Assembly: GCF_020283565.1 (NCBI RefSeq)
Contig: NC_060061.1
Span: 19,319,362 to 19,383,361, forward strand
Direction of reading: 5' to 3'
Source: Trifolium pratense
Taxonomy: Eukaryota > Streptophyta > Magnoliopsida > Fabales > Fabaceae
DNA: 64,000 nt
Positions 1 through 11,093 of this stretch are shown here, one piece after another. A program made the translations under genes and the position numbers. The notes under the pieces are model-generated. The model did no database searches, was not told the origin of the DNA, and was given only the letters and a program-made list of their open reading frames with translations. Each line of letters opens with the position of its first letter. Within the stretch, counting starts at the first letter, position 1.

Positions 1-47
1 CCAGTAGCTCCTTTGTTATTCTTTTTTGCCATCTCTTTGTTAACAAG

Positions 48-160
48 AGAGGCTACTAGGTTTCATAACATTTTATTACAATAACCTAACCTACAAACAA
101 ATATATTGTAAAACCTAATCTACAATAGCCGCCCAATATTTTATTATCTAACCCCTCCCA
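48..160. repeat. Left copy of a direct repeat pair
   Basis: This stretch (ggctactaggtttcataac, then a run ending in tattttattatctaac) recurs in the same orientation about 1.5 kb away at 1550-1612 and 1952-2035, where a MITE interrupts it. Direct repeats at this spacing could be old LTRs of a small element, but I see no primer-binding site, polypurine tract or coding sequence between them. Confidence 0.5.
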
Positions 161-1549
161 TCAAACTAATTATGCATTAACAAGAAACATTATGAGTTTG
201 TTAAACAAAAAACGAAAAACATTACTCAAAAAATATAAACACCAAACATTAAGCTAAAGTTTACTGAGTTTTAAGCTTGTTACAACTTAACCTTAGTAAT
301 AAATTTAACCAATTAATAGCATAACCAACAGAGAGCAGCAACATCCAAACAGAGAAGTCATCGTAGAGAAGAATCAAAACAACAACAGCTGCTAAGGAGA
401 GAGAACCAACATAGAGAAGATTCAAATCAAACCAATCCAAACCAAACAATTTCAATCCAAACTAGATAGAACAACCATTAGGGAGAAGCAACGAAACATA
501 AGAACTAATAGGGAGAAGACCAATCAAACAGAGAAAAAAAAATCAAACAATCATCGGAGAGGAGCATCCAAACAGAAGAAGAAATCATCATAGGGAAACA
601 TCCAAATAGAAGAGAAATCATCAGAGAGATACATCAAAACATAAGAGCCAACAAAGAGAGGAGCAAACTCGAAGATGGGAACCATGCATCAAAAGGAAGA
701 ACCAAATCAAATAAAAAATCGATCATATGCAATCCAACACAGAGAAGAATCAAACCAATAGAGGAAAAATCAAACCAACCGAGAGAAGAATCAAACCAAC
801 TAATACCATAACAAAGAGCGATAGAGAAGAAGACAACTAAATAGAGAAACCAACAATAAAGAAAATATCACCAAAAAAAAAAAACAATCAAAAGAGATGA
901 GTAGTGGAAAAAAATTCAAACTTTTCACAAAAACTTGTGAGACTCACCAAATTATCCAAAAGAAACACCATAAAATTTTGCTTCACAAACCACCAAAATA
1001 GCTACTAACCAAAATCAAATTAAGCCAAACAAAACGAAATCAAACCAAACGAAACCCAACAAAACCAAAACAAACCGGTGAGAATAACCAAACCAACAAA
1101 AGAGAGCCATATATATTATCAACTATTGGTACTATAAATAAGAAGCACTAACAGCCTAGAAGAATCAATACCAATACGGTGCACAAAAGTTCCTCACCGT
1201 ATGATGCCGTCTGTTTTTCTTCTTTTTCTTGAATGGCAATGGATTAACCAACAAACATATGTAACTTTCAGTTGTTTGAACGAAGCACATGATCCAAAAT
1301 TCCAAAGCAGCAAGCCTTCATATCCCACCAATCCACCATATATACCCAACTTAAGATCCAACACAAATACCCTTTTAGCAGCGGAGGCACAAAATTCTAT
1401 CAATCACTCAAAAAAAAAAAAACAAAGTAAACAAATTCCCAACTATGGAGAACTCAAGTCAACACCAGAAAAATGACGAAGAAGTTCAAGGTGGATCGAA
1501 ACAAGCTCTAGACAAGGAAAACCAAACAGAATAACAAAGGAGGCTAATA
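161..1549. other. A-rich low-complexity stretch without a gene
   Basis: The plus strand is rich in A and G with many loose variants of agagaagaatcaaac; the minus strand is correspondingly pyrimidine-rich. The two short overlapping ORFs near 1200-1470 lack codon-like composition and any family signature. The stretch lies between the two direct-repeat copies, so it may be the interior of a decayed element. Confidence 0.4.
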
Positions 1550-2035
1550 GGAGGCTAATAGGGTTTCATAACATTACAATAGCCTAACATAACGAAAGCT
1601 ACAAGCAAATATGCGCTTGTTTGTTTCAGATTTTTCACAAAAAAAAAAAATCTATTTTTCCCAAAAAAATCTGTTTTTTTATCTTGTGTTTGTTTGAGAT
1701 TTTTTCAAAAATCATTTTAGTAAAAAAATCATTTTTTTCATCAAAATGAGAATCTATTTTCAATAGCTTTTATCAAAATCCATTTTTTTATCATTCATCA
1801 TCTCTCACCATCTTAAAAAAATAGATTTTAATGATCGTAAATAAACGGCAAATAGCTTTAGATTTTATTCAAAATCTCTAAAAAAAATTATTTTCTTGAA
1901 AATAATATTTTTCAAAAAAATCATTTTTTTAAATCTCAAACAAACAGGCCCTATATATAGTAAAATCTAACGAACTATACTAACTTAAAAGCCTAAAGGA
2001 CCCATTAACATAAACCCAATATTTTTATTATCTAA
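1550..2035. repeat. Right copy of the direct repeat, interrupted by a MITE
   Basis: Positions 1550-1612 match the repeat starting at 48, and 1952-2035 match its continuation up to tattttattatctaac. The inserted 339 bp between them is the MITE at 1613-1951. Confidence 0.45.
1613..1951. mobile_element. MITE with GGGCCTGTTTGTTTGAGATT-type TIRs
   Basis: The left end reads gcgcttgtttgtttcagat and the reverse complement of the right end reads gggcctgtttgtttgagat. The interior consists of runs such as aaaaaatc and gattttt and has no ORF. TAT flanks both ends (1610-1612 and 1952-1954). The termini resemble Tourist/PIF- or hAT-derived MITEs; the superfamily is not settled. It interrupts the direct repeat, so it is younger than that duplication. 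Confidence 0.65.
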
Positions 2036-2048
2036 CAATATATATATA

Positions 2049-2192
2049 CTCCCTCCGGTCACATTTATTTATAAGCAAATTTGACTTTTTTGGTACATTG
2101 AAGAATAAATGTATGTGACTTTAGACCACATACATCCATTTTTCAATGTAACAAAAAAAGTCAAATTTGCTAATAAATGTGACCGGAGGGAG
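2049..2192. mobile_element. Stowaway-type MITE (144 bp)
   Basis: Termini are ctccctccggtcacattta and its inverse, flanked by TA on both sides (2047-2048, 2193-2194). The arms pair over roughly 55 bp with few mismatches, so the whole element can fold into one hairpin. The CTCCCTCCG start and TA target are the Tc1/mariner (Stowaway) signature. Confidence 0.85.
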
Positions 2193-2444
2193 TATATACA
2201 TTCTTTTCAATATTTTTATATCAATATGTGTGTTCTCTACCATCATCACCTCCCACTTGATGCTATATATGTTCAGTGTTGCACATTCAGGGAACATTCA
2301 AGAATTTGTACCTTCATTACTTTAATGGATATATTACATTCTTAAATATTCATGTCAAGCTAAGGGTATAAACCAATTCCAAAAAAATATACATACTTAT
2401 GTAACTCAGAACATCGCACACTTTACAGCCATATCGGAATAATA

Positions 2445-5400
2445 CTATACAGTATCTGAATCATCTGACTCGCCCTCGGTGTTTCTCTGCCTTCTTGACC
2501 CCATGCTAAATTTGCACACAGGACATGTTCCTTGTTGTCGGAGCCATGGATCAATGCAGTTGACATGAAACTGAATCGAAAGAAACAAGTAAATTGATCA
2601 TTTCTGTATTTTGCGGTACACACCAAATACTTGCTATTAAATTGTTAAGAGTTAAGGAGGGATGAGTTGCAACTTGCAACAGAAGTAAAGTGGCAGCAAT
2701 CATGCTTTGATTCAATAAAAATGATAACAAATTTTACAAACACGTCAAGGTTGGTTTAAAAATGGTGAAGTGAAAAGCCACTGCAATCGATGAATAAAGA
2801 TCGGATGACTAGTTCCAATTTTCAACAAACCAGATTAGAAATCAAGATGAGAAAACTAAGCCTAATACTTCAAGAAACAAGCACTAATTTTCAATAGAGC
2901 TAAATCATCGTTTTATAACAAACAAAAAAATTGATGAATGCAAAAGATAGGCTGTATTAAACCTGATGCAAGCATGGCAAGCTTCGGACAAGTTCCCCCC
3001 TCATAACTTCGTCCAAGCATATAGTACATGTCAGCTCATCTTCTGGATCTTTGGCACTTCCCTCTGCTCCTTTAGAGTCTTGTTTAGCCTGATTGAAACA
3101 TTTGAAAAAAAGGCTCATATATAAACATTATCAAGATGCCGTAAGATAAGAAGACTCATATCGAGAAGCAATTTGTTTTTTCAAAAGCATATCAATGAAG
3201 ATACATCACACCTTGGCTAATTATCATATATACTCTCCTTAATGAAATATATAAGCAAAACTTAACAAGTTCTCTTTTACTTAATGATGATAGTATATCT
3301 AAACTACCCCTCATTTAATTTAACTTTTTATATTTTCAATTGCATAGATTACATATGATCAACTACCTTTTTTAATATGTGTAATTTGATCAATTTTCGC
3401 TTATGATTCATTCCGGAAGGAGCAATTTGCAGTCTATATATGAGAGGAATGCCTAAAACGTTTATAGCAAGCGAAATATCAAACATCACATAGACCACTA
3501 GTACATAAAACTAACAACCAAAACAAAAAACAAGAGATGCATTGAAATCATTACTACCAAGAAACGACTTCATAACTCAAATGATCTAGTGAGACCAAAT
3601 AAACCAAAAGAAAAAGTTTAGATGACAGGGATATTTACCTCAGCTGCTTCTGAAGAAGAGGATGTCAAACCGGTGGAGCCATCTCTGTAAATATAAACAA
3701 ATTATGTCAACTTATTTATCATGGCTTGGTACTTCTTTACAAAACGCGGACGCACAAAAGGGAGAAAACAAATCCTGTTAACCATTTAACCTACTATAAG
3801 AACTGTTAAGAGTCCCGCATCAGTTGCGATAAGGCCTGAAAATATGTTTATAAGTGAGAGCAATCCTCACCCTACAAGCCGGTTTTGTAAGGTTGAGTTA
3901 GGCCCAACTCCCAATTCTAAGAGGAACCTTAAAAAATTTAAAAAGGAAAGACCACGGGGAAATTTTTTTCTCAAGAAGCTATTGTTAGTTACTGCTTCCT
4001 AATCAATGTCATAATAAGGCAGCCTCTTCCTCACAAATGGTAAACTAGTAAGCAGTGCACGGCTGCACGCCAATCTGTATTTCAAGATCATCATTCTATT
4101 ACCAAATGATTATGTTTCTTGTGTGCAAGATTTAAGTTACCATAAATTTAGGATAAAATTTAGCTTCAAATGTTTGATTATCTAATTTGAATCACAATTG
4201 ATGGTTTCTGTACACTATATTTCGTTAAGCTATCAAAATACAAAATCAGTACTAATTAAGGCATATAAATTCTAAGCCTCTGGTAAAGTCAACCTCGGCA
4301 GCTTCCCTCTATTGCTGCATTGGGTAAGATTTATACTTCATACGTGTTGGTTTTCTTAAACGATATACGAGAACTTTAAAATTAAATCAATCAACAGTAC
4401 CAGTAATTCAGCAGTTTGTACCACCTAAAGAACTGCAAAAAAGGGTGGACTGACCCACAAAACACTATATTGCAAGAAAAGAAAAGAAAAGAAAAGAAAA
4501 GAAAGAACAAAGATGCACACAAATAAAGCAAGCCTAACACAACTTATGCAACTTACTTTGTTGGGCCTGGAACTTTATATTTGTGAATAGGCAAGGCATT
4601 TATCTCTTCGTCAGTCATTGAAGGAGTACTAGAAGCAGTATCAAATTCCAGAGCTCTCAAAGTTTCATAATCTGCAACAAAATGAATGAAAAAACAAATG
4701 AATATGCATATTTGAACAAGAATAATGCTAAATAAGCTTTCATTTTCTTTTGCCATTGTCAACTTAAACGAATATGCCAAATACAAATCCAAAAGTGCAA
4801 CTCAGAAGCATAATACCTAGTTCATCAAATTCTTGGTCAAGAAGTGCAAGCTGAAGTCTAAGACCCTGCAATCTTCCTCTAGATGCAATCGCAATAGACG
4901 GTGGCATGTTAAAACGCAATTCAGCATGGCCAAGCAAACCAGAGGCTGCTGCAGCATGAGCCCTGGCCTGTTCTTGAAGCTGTTGACAAGTTGCATACAT
5001 TCTCAGGCTTGTAACTATCACAAAGACCACCATTACTATCCAGAGCTGAAAAGGATAAAGGTCAATGATTACTTTTTTAACTTAATGAAGAAGAGAGTTA
5101 ATATGAAAACTAGTAGCATATGTACATCAAATCTGAAGCAATTACTTACCAAAAAATCATGTAGCATCTGAGGGGAGTTTAATACCATGAATAACAAAAT
5201 AACTGCCAAATAAGTATGAGTAAGTGAAATATCGCTAAACATTCTACATATATAAGGCAGTAAAGCATCAGTCCAGTTTGAATAAACAGTTTAATTGAGC
5301 ACTTGTAGTATAAGCGCTTATCATATAAATGCTATGTATAAGCTATTTTTATAACAAGAGATACAATAAAGTCAAAATTGTTTTCATATAAGCTATAAGA

Positions 5401-5861
5401 TGTTTTCATAAGTTATCCTAGAAAGATTATGAAAATAAGCATAACATAGCTTATGGACAAGTCATAAGTTGTTTCCATAAACTCTGTCAAACAGTTCCAC
5501 AACCACAAGTGCTTACATCAGTAGATAAACTCAAATAAGTCAATTCAAACAAACACTAGATACAGAAGATATTAGCTCACCTGTAATAAGAAAAGCTAGA
5601 GTGTTGCTATTAGATGGCCGAGATGGATGAACCCGCTGAGTAAAAAAAGCGAGCATAAGAATCAGTCTAATTATGTACAATCTGAGATATATGAAGAAAA
5701 AAAATGAAAAAAAAAAAAAAAAAACTAGCACATTGTACAAAGACTAACATCAACACACAAAAACAACAATGATTAAGTGTTACCGTTGAGGTTCTTTCAG
5801 GAACATATTCTGAAAATCCGCTTTCAATATCTCCCCTACTCCCTCGAAAAGAAAAACTCAT
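2445..5861 (-). CDS. SDIR1: SDIR1-like RING-H2 E3 ubiquitin ligase
   Basis: Eight coding exons were rebuilt: 5861-5784, 5635-5581, 5202-5150, 5045-4817, 4671-4557, 3684-3639, 3088-2963, 2570-2445. All have GT-AG borders and one continuous frame of 275 residues, close to Arabidopsis SDIR1. The protein starts [19 protein letters not shown] and has two hydrophobic segments around residues 38-54 and 62-78. A conserved block [10 protein letters not shown] and [20 protein letters not shown] follows, then a C-terminal RING-H2 (Cys213, Cys216, Cys-Leu-His near 232, His236, Cys239, Cys250, Cys253). SDIR1 is known as a membrane-bound E3 ligase that promotes ABA and drought responses; this function is inferred from similarity. 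Introns carry an LTR-like fragment (3804-3925) and a MITE (5275-5556). The leader is also split by an intron. Confidence 0.93.
3804..3925. mobile_element. Short LTR/TRIM-like fragment in SDIR1 intron
   Basis: The stretch begins tgttaagagtcccgcatc and includes aagccggttttgtaaggt and gagttaggcccaactc. This resembles the short non-coding LTRs (TRIM class) common in legumes. A related, more decayed inverse stretch (cggcttataaggtaag) lies near 6970. No second LTR is present, so it may be a solo LTR. Confidence 0.5.
5275..5556. mobile_element. MITE in SDIR1 intron 2
   Basis: The region contains inverted motifs such as cataagctat/atagcttatg and ends in caattcaaacaaacact, the inverse of its gtttgaataaacagtt start. 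A copy in the same orientation lies in the sugar-transporter intron (60568-61120), sharing tataagcg.ttatcatataaatgc and cataaactc.gtc/tcaaac segments. No coding capacity. Confidence 0.6.
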
Positions 5862-6189
5862 GATTGCAAAGGAACTCTTTCAACCGACAATCGACAACAA
5901 CACAACCTGCAAATATTATGCTTTGATTTATTACACCAAGATACACTTATCAAGACAAATTTGGAAATTGACGTTTTACAGAATCCTGAGTTATTAATTT
6001 GATTATAAAAGAATCAATAAGCATTCATGACTCATCCATTCAAGGAACAAACAAAGCATATAAACAGATTTCCAAACATGCATTTCTGAAGCTGCAAAAC
6101 TTAACTAGATTAATCAAAGCAAAGATCACTTTCATTTTTGAAGCATGTCCTATATTCTAATACCTAGTCTAGATTAATTTTTCTACATA

Positions 6190-6562
6190 TAGATCATTGC
6201 CTTTATCAAGGTACATACATTGCTTGCAAAACTATACATTGTAGCTAAACAGCTCTATTCTTATAAAAAAAAACCAGCTTACAAACAGATCATTGGCTTC
6301 ATCGAGGTACATACGTTGCGTGCAAATCTACGCTTTGTATCAAAACGGATCTATTCTTACAAAGCCAGCTTACAAATAGATCATTGGCTTCATCGAGGTA
6401 TATACATTGCGTGTAAATCTACGCTTTGTATCTAAACGGACCAATTCTTACAAAGCCAGCTTACAAATAGATCATTGGCTTCATCGAGGTACATTCATTG
6501 CGTGAAAATCTACGCTTCGTATCTAAACGGATCTATTCTTACAAAGCCAGCTTACAAATAGA
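6190..6562. repeat. 91-bp tandem repeat, about four units
   Basis: Copies containing gatcattggcttcatcgagg start near 6190, 6286, 6377 and 6468. The second, third and fourth are spaced exactly 91 bp. Each contains tctacgctttgtatc, cggatctattcttacaaag and ccagcttacaaatag. The first unit carries an A-run insertion. A fifth, diverged unit lies at about 6638-6715. The array sits inside the leader intron of the SDIR1 homolog. Confidence 0.9.
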
Positions 6563-6715
6563 TCTGTTTAGCTTGTTATCCGTTTGCCTTTCATTCATGT
6601 GTAATTATCCTATATTTATTAATTAAAGGAATAGATAAATGGCTTGACCAAGATACATGCATTGCTTACAAATCTATGCTTTGTAGCCAAACGGATCTAT
6701 TCTTACAAAATTGGC

Positions 6716-7060
6716 TTGTAAGGGTGTGGACAAACCACCCTCACACCTAATATTGCACATCTAGAGTGTGACCTGAGTGACCTAATAGCAGGTGGCTTAA
6801 TGAATTTTGGATATACTCTGATACCTTTTATTAATTTTTAATATAGGTAAGATAATTACACATGAACGAAAAGTAGGCAGACAACAAGCTGCACCGCTAA
6901 TCCTTTCTATACCATCTTAAAATTTGGGTTGAGTGACTTGAGTGAGTTGAGTCTAACCCTACATTTACAAAATCGGCTTATAAGGTAAGAACTACCCAAC
7001 ACATATAATTTTATAAACACATTTCTAGGCATTATCTCATTCAGTGTAGGACTCTGAACA
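6716..7060. mobile_element. Decayed LTR-like fragment
   Basis: It contains tggatatactctgatacc, then agataattacacatgaacg, caagctgcaccgctaat and cggcttataaggtaag. Part of it (aattacacatg, then agacaa and ttgcaccgctaat) recurs at 39135-39190. No protein-coding remnant is visible. Confidence 0.4.
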
Positions 7061-7604
7061 TAAAGGGCTGGAAAAGGGGAACTAAGTCACTAACTATGCA
7101 TTTCAATTCCATCAGAAATGTAAACAAAAATGTAAATTATAGAAAGAAAAATGTCATGTGTACCTGAAAAGTTAATAGAAATAGTAAAAACACAACTATC
7201 AATAAGTGAGAAAAATAACTATGGCCACCAAAATCAAAACCACATATGATGAGAAGATCATGAAATTTAAGAGACTGATCCAAGACAGTGCATTTATATA
7301 TGAATAGTAAAAAGCATAAGGTAACTTAACTTCACTTTTGTTGAAGTTTCTGGAGGGTTCTAGTTTTTCCAGCATCCAAAAACATTGTAATTGTATTGTA
7401 CAGTACGAAAACAAGGACAATAAAAGCAATTATAGCTAAGAAAAAGAAGAAAAGAGGGGATGTTGAAAATACTTACACGCAAAATAAGATTGGGGCCAAA
7501 TGGGGGTATAGCTTAGACTTGTAGTGTACTAAATACTAAATCCTAAATAAATGTGTTGTTGCTTTGTTAGTTTCTACGTTGTTCGTGTGGTGTGATGCGG
7601 TGGG

Positions 7605-7612
7605 GTATATAG
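7605..7612 (-). promoter_or_regulatory. Candidate TATA box of the SDIR1 homolog
   Basis: The minus strand reads CTATATAC here, about 130 bp upstream of the leader-exon donor at 7477. The distance would give a leader exon near 100 bp. This is inference from spacing; no transcript data. Confidence 0.4.
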
Positions 7613-8039
7613 TGACGGAATGAGAAATGTTATTTAAAATGATAAGAAATATTGTCACAACAAAATAAAGTTAGGGTCTTAGAGCACATGTTAAGATACA
7701 CCAAAATAGAAATTTAATATTTAATGATACAAGAAATTTAATGTTTCAAAAGTCAAAATGCACAAATTAACATTTAATAATTTCTATTTTTGCTTCCTTA
7801 ATATGTGTCTTAACTCTTAAGGGCACAAGTTAACATTCTCCATAAAATTAAGGTTTAAAATAAAAATACGGTTTTGTCTAATGCATAAATGAAATAAGTC
7901 ATTTATAATGAATAAGTTTGTTTTAACTATCGATTTAATAATTCTCATAGTTGAGTCAATGTCAAATTTCATTGGATTTAATGATAAAATTTATTGATCT
8001 AATAGTAAAAGTATATTTGTGCATCGATAAAGATTTGTT
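7613..8039. other. Upstream region of SDIR1 with a decayed MITE-like stretch
   Basis: At about 7686-7840, gcacatgttaagatacac is matched in inverse form by gacacatattaagg near the other end, resembling the clearer element at 18434-18594. Otherwise AT-rich sequence without ORFs. Confidence 0.35.
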
Positions 8040-8165
8040 TCACTTAACCAAGTTGATTGGGCTCAAGTGGCAAGGAGCTCCTTCTAAGGACGTACCCGGG
8101 GAATACCGGGTTCGATTCTCAGGGGGAACAACGCTTGGCCAGTGCGCATGCCTCACCGAATCAAA
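8040..8165 (+). mobile_element. Possible tRNA-derived SINE remnant
   Basis: It has a tRNA-like A-box region (ctcaagtggcaaggag) and a good B-box (gggttcgattc) about 40 bp apart in an unusually GC-rich patch. There is no poly-A tail or TSD. It is not a functional tRNA because no cloverleaf with a paired acceptor stem is apparent. Confidence 0.4.
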
Positions 8166-8188
8166 TAGAATATAATGAGACTAATATA

Positions 8189-8448
8189 CTCCCTTCGGCC
8201 TATTTTATAAGACCTCATATGACTAAATGTATTATTCATATGTCTTGTTTTGACCGTATTTTTCTAAAAGTATATAAATACAAATATTATCATATAAGAT
8301 CTTGTTTGATTTGTTTCGACGAGTATTTTTCAAAATAACAAATTTCTATATTTTTTACTAATGAATAATTAATGATATTCATAATCAAAGTTATGCATTG
8401 GTGTACGTGCAGTAGTCAACTAGTTCTTATATTTTAGGACGGAGAGAG
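8189..8448. mobile_element. Stowaway-like MITE, family copy 1 (260 bp)
   Basis: The left end ctcccttcggcctattttat is matched by inverse atattttaggacggagagag at the right, with TA on both sides. The interior is shared with 20584-20839, including tatgtcttgttttgaccgta and atcatataagatcttgtttg. Same orientation in both copies. Confidence 0.85.
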
Positions 8449-8451
8449 TAA

Positions 8452-8513
8452 ATTTAAGGTGAGCACTCTGGTACACGTCTTATGTGGATGTGTACCGGTA
8501 CACTGTTAAGGTG
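8452..8513. repeat. Left arm of a 62-bp inverted repeat pair
   Basis: It includes ttatgtggatgtgtaccggt and ends cactgttaaggtg. The reverse complement of 12668-12729 matches most positions over the full length. The central GTGTACCGGTACAC is itself a 14-bp palindrome. It may be the terminal repeat of a 4.28-kb structure. Confidence 0.7.
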
Positions 8514-9108
8514 TATAATTTTAATTGGTCCACGTATAATGATAATTTAACATGTCATTTAAAGACTTATTTAAATAGAAGTTTTCTAAATTACTTTTTT
8601 AATTTACGAAAATTTCAAAATGGAGATTATTGTAATTTAGAAACCTTAAAAAAGAAAGTAAATATCTCGCCTCTCTCTCTCTCCTTTAATCTTGGATTCT
8701 GGTTTTAATTGTATGTATTTTTTTTCCATCAATTTCTATTTTTTTTTTTTGTAATTATAGCACCCATTGAATTCAGTCTGATCTCTTTTTTTCCATTAAG
8801 TTTATATTTTTATTTGATATCTGCAATTTCGTGATTTTTCAATGTCTGACCAATGGATTTTTTTTTTAGGCTGTGGATGTTGGATTTTTTGTTTTAGGTT
8901 TATTAAGTATTAGGGGTCATAGAAAATTGCCCTTATTTTTGTTTTTTCTAGTGGGGTTAGGATGAAACACGAAACTAAAGAATTTTGAAACCGAAAATTA
9001 AAGAGAATAGAAATCTCATAATAAATTTGAACTGGCTTAGTTTAAGACAAAAATTTGAGAGTAGAAACCGTATATTTGCCATGATACCATGATTATATAT
9101 TGAAGGGT
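8514..9108. other. AT-rich stretch, nothing recognised
   Basis: T-rich low-complexity sequence with a CT run (ctctctctctctcc) near 8672. One short ORF has no recognisable content. Confidence 0.3.
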
Positions 9109-9360
9109 CGTATTTCTGAAAATCAAAGTTGAAAGATGTTGTTAATTTTTGTTTAGAAAAATAGTATTTTTGAAGAAAATTAAAGTCGAAAGGTGTTGTT
9201 AATTTTTGTTTAGAAGGGTAGTATTTCTGAAGAAAATCGAAGTTGAAAGACGTTGTTGAGTTTTGCTTAGAATATTTGTATTTCTCGAAGAAAAAAAATC
9301 AAAGTTAAAAGATATTATTGATTTTTGTTTTCCGTGCTTGACGGCGGAATGACATTGGGG
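9109..9360. repeat. Minisatellite array 1 (about 57-bp unit)
   Basis: Four to five diverged units built on gtatttctgaagaaaatcga, agttgaaagatgttgttga and tttttgtttagaa. The array ends in cggcggaatgacattgggga. A second array of the same unit with a matching end lies at 10326-10612 in the same orientation. The unit length is a multiple of three, which explains the open frame on the minus strand. Confidence 0.85.
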
Positions 9361-9386
9361 ATGTTGTTTTAGTAATAGCTTATGCT

Positions 9387-9488
<102 letters not shown>

Positions 9489-9490
9489 AA

Positions 9491-9613
9491 GGGTTAAATA
9501 TGTTTTTGGTCCTATAGTTTCCCATAATTTTCGTTTTAGTCCCTAAAGTTTGTTTTCACACTTTTTAGTCTCTGAAGTTTCATCGGTCAATGTTTTTAGT
9601 CCCTACTTTTCAT
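9491..9613. mobile_element. One end of a GGGTTAAATATGTTTTTGGTCC element
   Basis: It begins gggttaaatatgtttttggt and then repeats ttttagtccct-type motifs at short intervals. This is a terminus commonly seen in legume non-autonomous DNA elements. I do not find the matching inverted end, so it is a fragment. Confidence 0.5.
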
Positions 9614-10325
9614 TCAACTCGTGCGTACCATTTGAAATTTTAATTTTTTTTTCCGCGGTCATGATTAGTACATTATATGAATATTTGTTACTAAAGTTTA
9701 ATTTTTTTTTAACAAAAGATGAATTAAATATGAATTTATTAGTTATTTGCACATAAAGTTTAATATATATTTACGGTTGAACCATTAATATATATAATTA
9801 TTAAAATACATTTTTTTTTTACAAAAAAAACTTATAATTCTTAATATGTTTATATATTATTGTAATACTGTTAATTTTTAGTGTTTCCTAATATATTTTA
9901 TTGGTTAAATAAATTTAATTTTTTGTCTTCATAAAAATATGTCATGCTTTCATCCCTACAAATTGTTGATGCATGCAATTATCGCCATGTTGTTAAGTTG
10001 ATGTGTATTTATGATAATTTTGCAAATACGTGTTGAACATTATAAAAAGTTTGTTCAAAAATAAGGAGCTCAATATTTGGTTTTTAAGTCAAAATATTTG
10101 TTACTTTTATCTTCATATTTTGATTTCAAAAACTCATATTTAATTCATTTTATTTTGAAAAATGCTAAAGTTTTGTAAATGAACTTTTTAGATTGTTCTA
10201 TAAATGTTTGATTGTCGAAATTTAAATTCATAAGTTATTGTTAGTTCAATTAGGTGATATTGAACGACTTCATTGAGAATATTAGAAATCCTTAATGAAA
10301 GTAATTATAATTATAATGATAGTAA
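9614..10325. other. AT-rich spacer between the two minisatellite arrays
   Basis: No ORF, RNA gene or clear repeat recognised. It contains long T runs and TTAATATA-type low-complexity sequence. Confidence 0.3.
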
Positions 10326-10612
10326 TTTTGAAAGAAATCAAACTTGAAAGATGTTGTTAACTTTTGTTTATAAAGATAGTATTTTTGAAAAAAATCGAAG
10401 TTGAAAGATGTTGTTGATTTTTGTTTAGAAAGGTAGTATTTTTAAAGAAAATCGAAGTTGAAAGATATTGTTGATTTTTGTTTAGAAATATAGTATTTTT
10501 GAAGAAAATCGAAGTTGAAAGATATTGTTGATTTTTAGAATGGTAGTATTTCTGAAGAAAATCAAAAATGAAATATGTTAATTTTTGTTTACTATGATGG
10601 CAGAATGACATT
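10326..10612. repeat. Minisatellite array 2 (57-bp unit)
   Basis: About five units of the motif seen at 9109-9360, cleaner here: aaatcgaagttgaaagat, attgttgatttttgtttaga and a GTAG/ATAG TATTTTT segment recur every 57 bp. The array ends in ggcagaatgacattaagga, matching the end of array 1. The minus-strand frame encodes a 19-residue repeat (NTIFLNKNQQYLSTSIFFK), probably by chance because 57 is divisible by three. Confidence 0.88.
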
Positions 10613-10750
10613 AAGGAATAAAGTTGGGATTTTGTTTTACATCTTTACTTTTATTACTTTAACAAGATGATTATTTGTCTTGTTGGTAAGTTGTATGTGT
10701 TGTTAACGTATGGTCATGGGTTCTGATTCTAATCCAGATAAATTATAATA

Positions 10751-10887
10751 CAGACCACTTCATTAAGTGGTCCATGGTAGACCAGTCATTAATAACATTA
10801 TAACGAATATAAATTTTACAAAATTCACCGTTGGATTGAAAGTTTATATCATATAGATCATCCATAAAAAAAATTAGAAAAATCGAA

Positions 10888-10946
<59 letters not shown>

Positions 10947-11093
10947 ATAACATATAAAATGATTTTCAATTTTTCTAATTTTTTTTATAGATGATCTATA
11001 TGATATAAACTTTCAATCTAACGGTAAGTTTTGTAAAATATGTATTCGGTAAATCACTTGTCCACGGTGGACCACTCGTGAAGGCGGTCCACC
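10751..11093. mobile_element. Inverted-repeat element with an (AT)n core
   Basis: The left arm (gtggtccatggtagacca, then attcaccgttggattgaaag and atcatatagatcatc) pairs with the right arm (gatgatctatatgatata, then ctttcaatctaacggtaa and tccacggtggaccac). The arms are about 110-130 bp and enclose the AT tract 10893-10944. A partial third copy lies at 11511-11562. No ORF; probably a foldback MITE. Confidence 0.75.
10893..10944. repeat. (AT)26 microsatellite in the foldback loop
   Basis: About 52 bp of uninterrupted AT in the loop of the inverted-repeat element. Confidence 0.95.

Larger units (their letters stand above)
5907..7476 (-). other. Probable leader intron of the SDIR1 homolog
   Basis: On the minus strand a strong donor (GCGT followed by GTAAGT) ends a putative leader exon at 7477. 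A good acceptor (atatttgcag) opens the exon at 5906 that carries the start codon 45 bp downstream. A TATA-like box lies about 130 bp upstream of the donor. The 1.57-kb intron holds the 91-bp tandem repeat and LTR-like debris. The intron is inferred from splice signals only. Confidence 0.6.

Noticed and set aside
10357..10611. Minus-strand ORF encoding 19-residue repeats (NTIFLNKNQQYLSTSIFFK)
   Set aside because: The repeat unit is 57 bp, divisible by three, so stops are avoided by periodicity. No promoter, splice context or similar protein is apparent.
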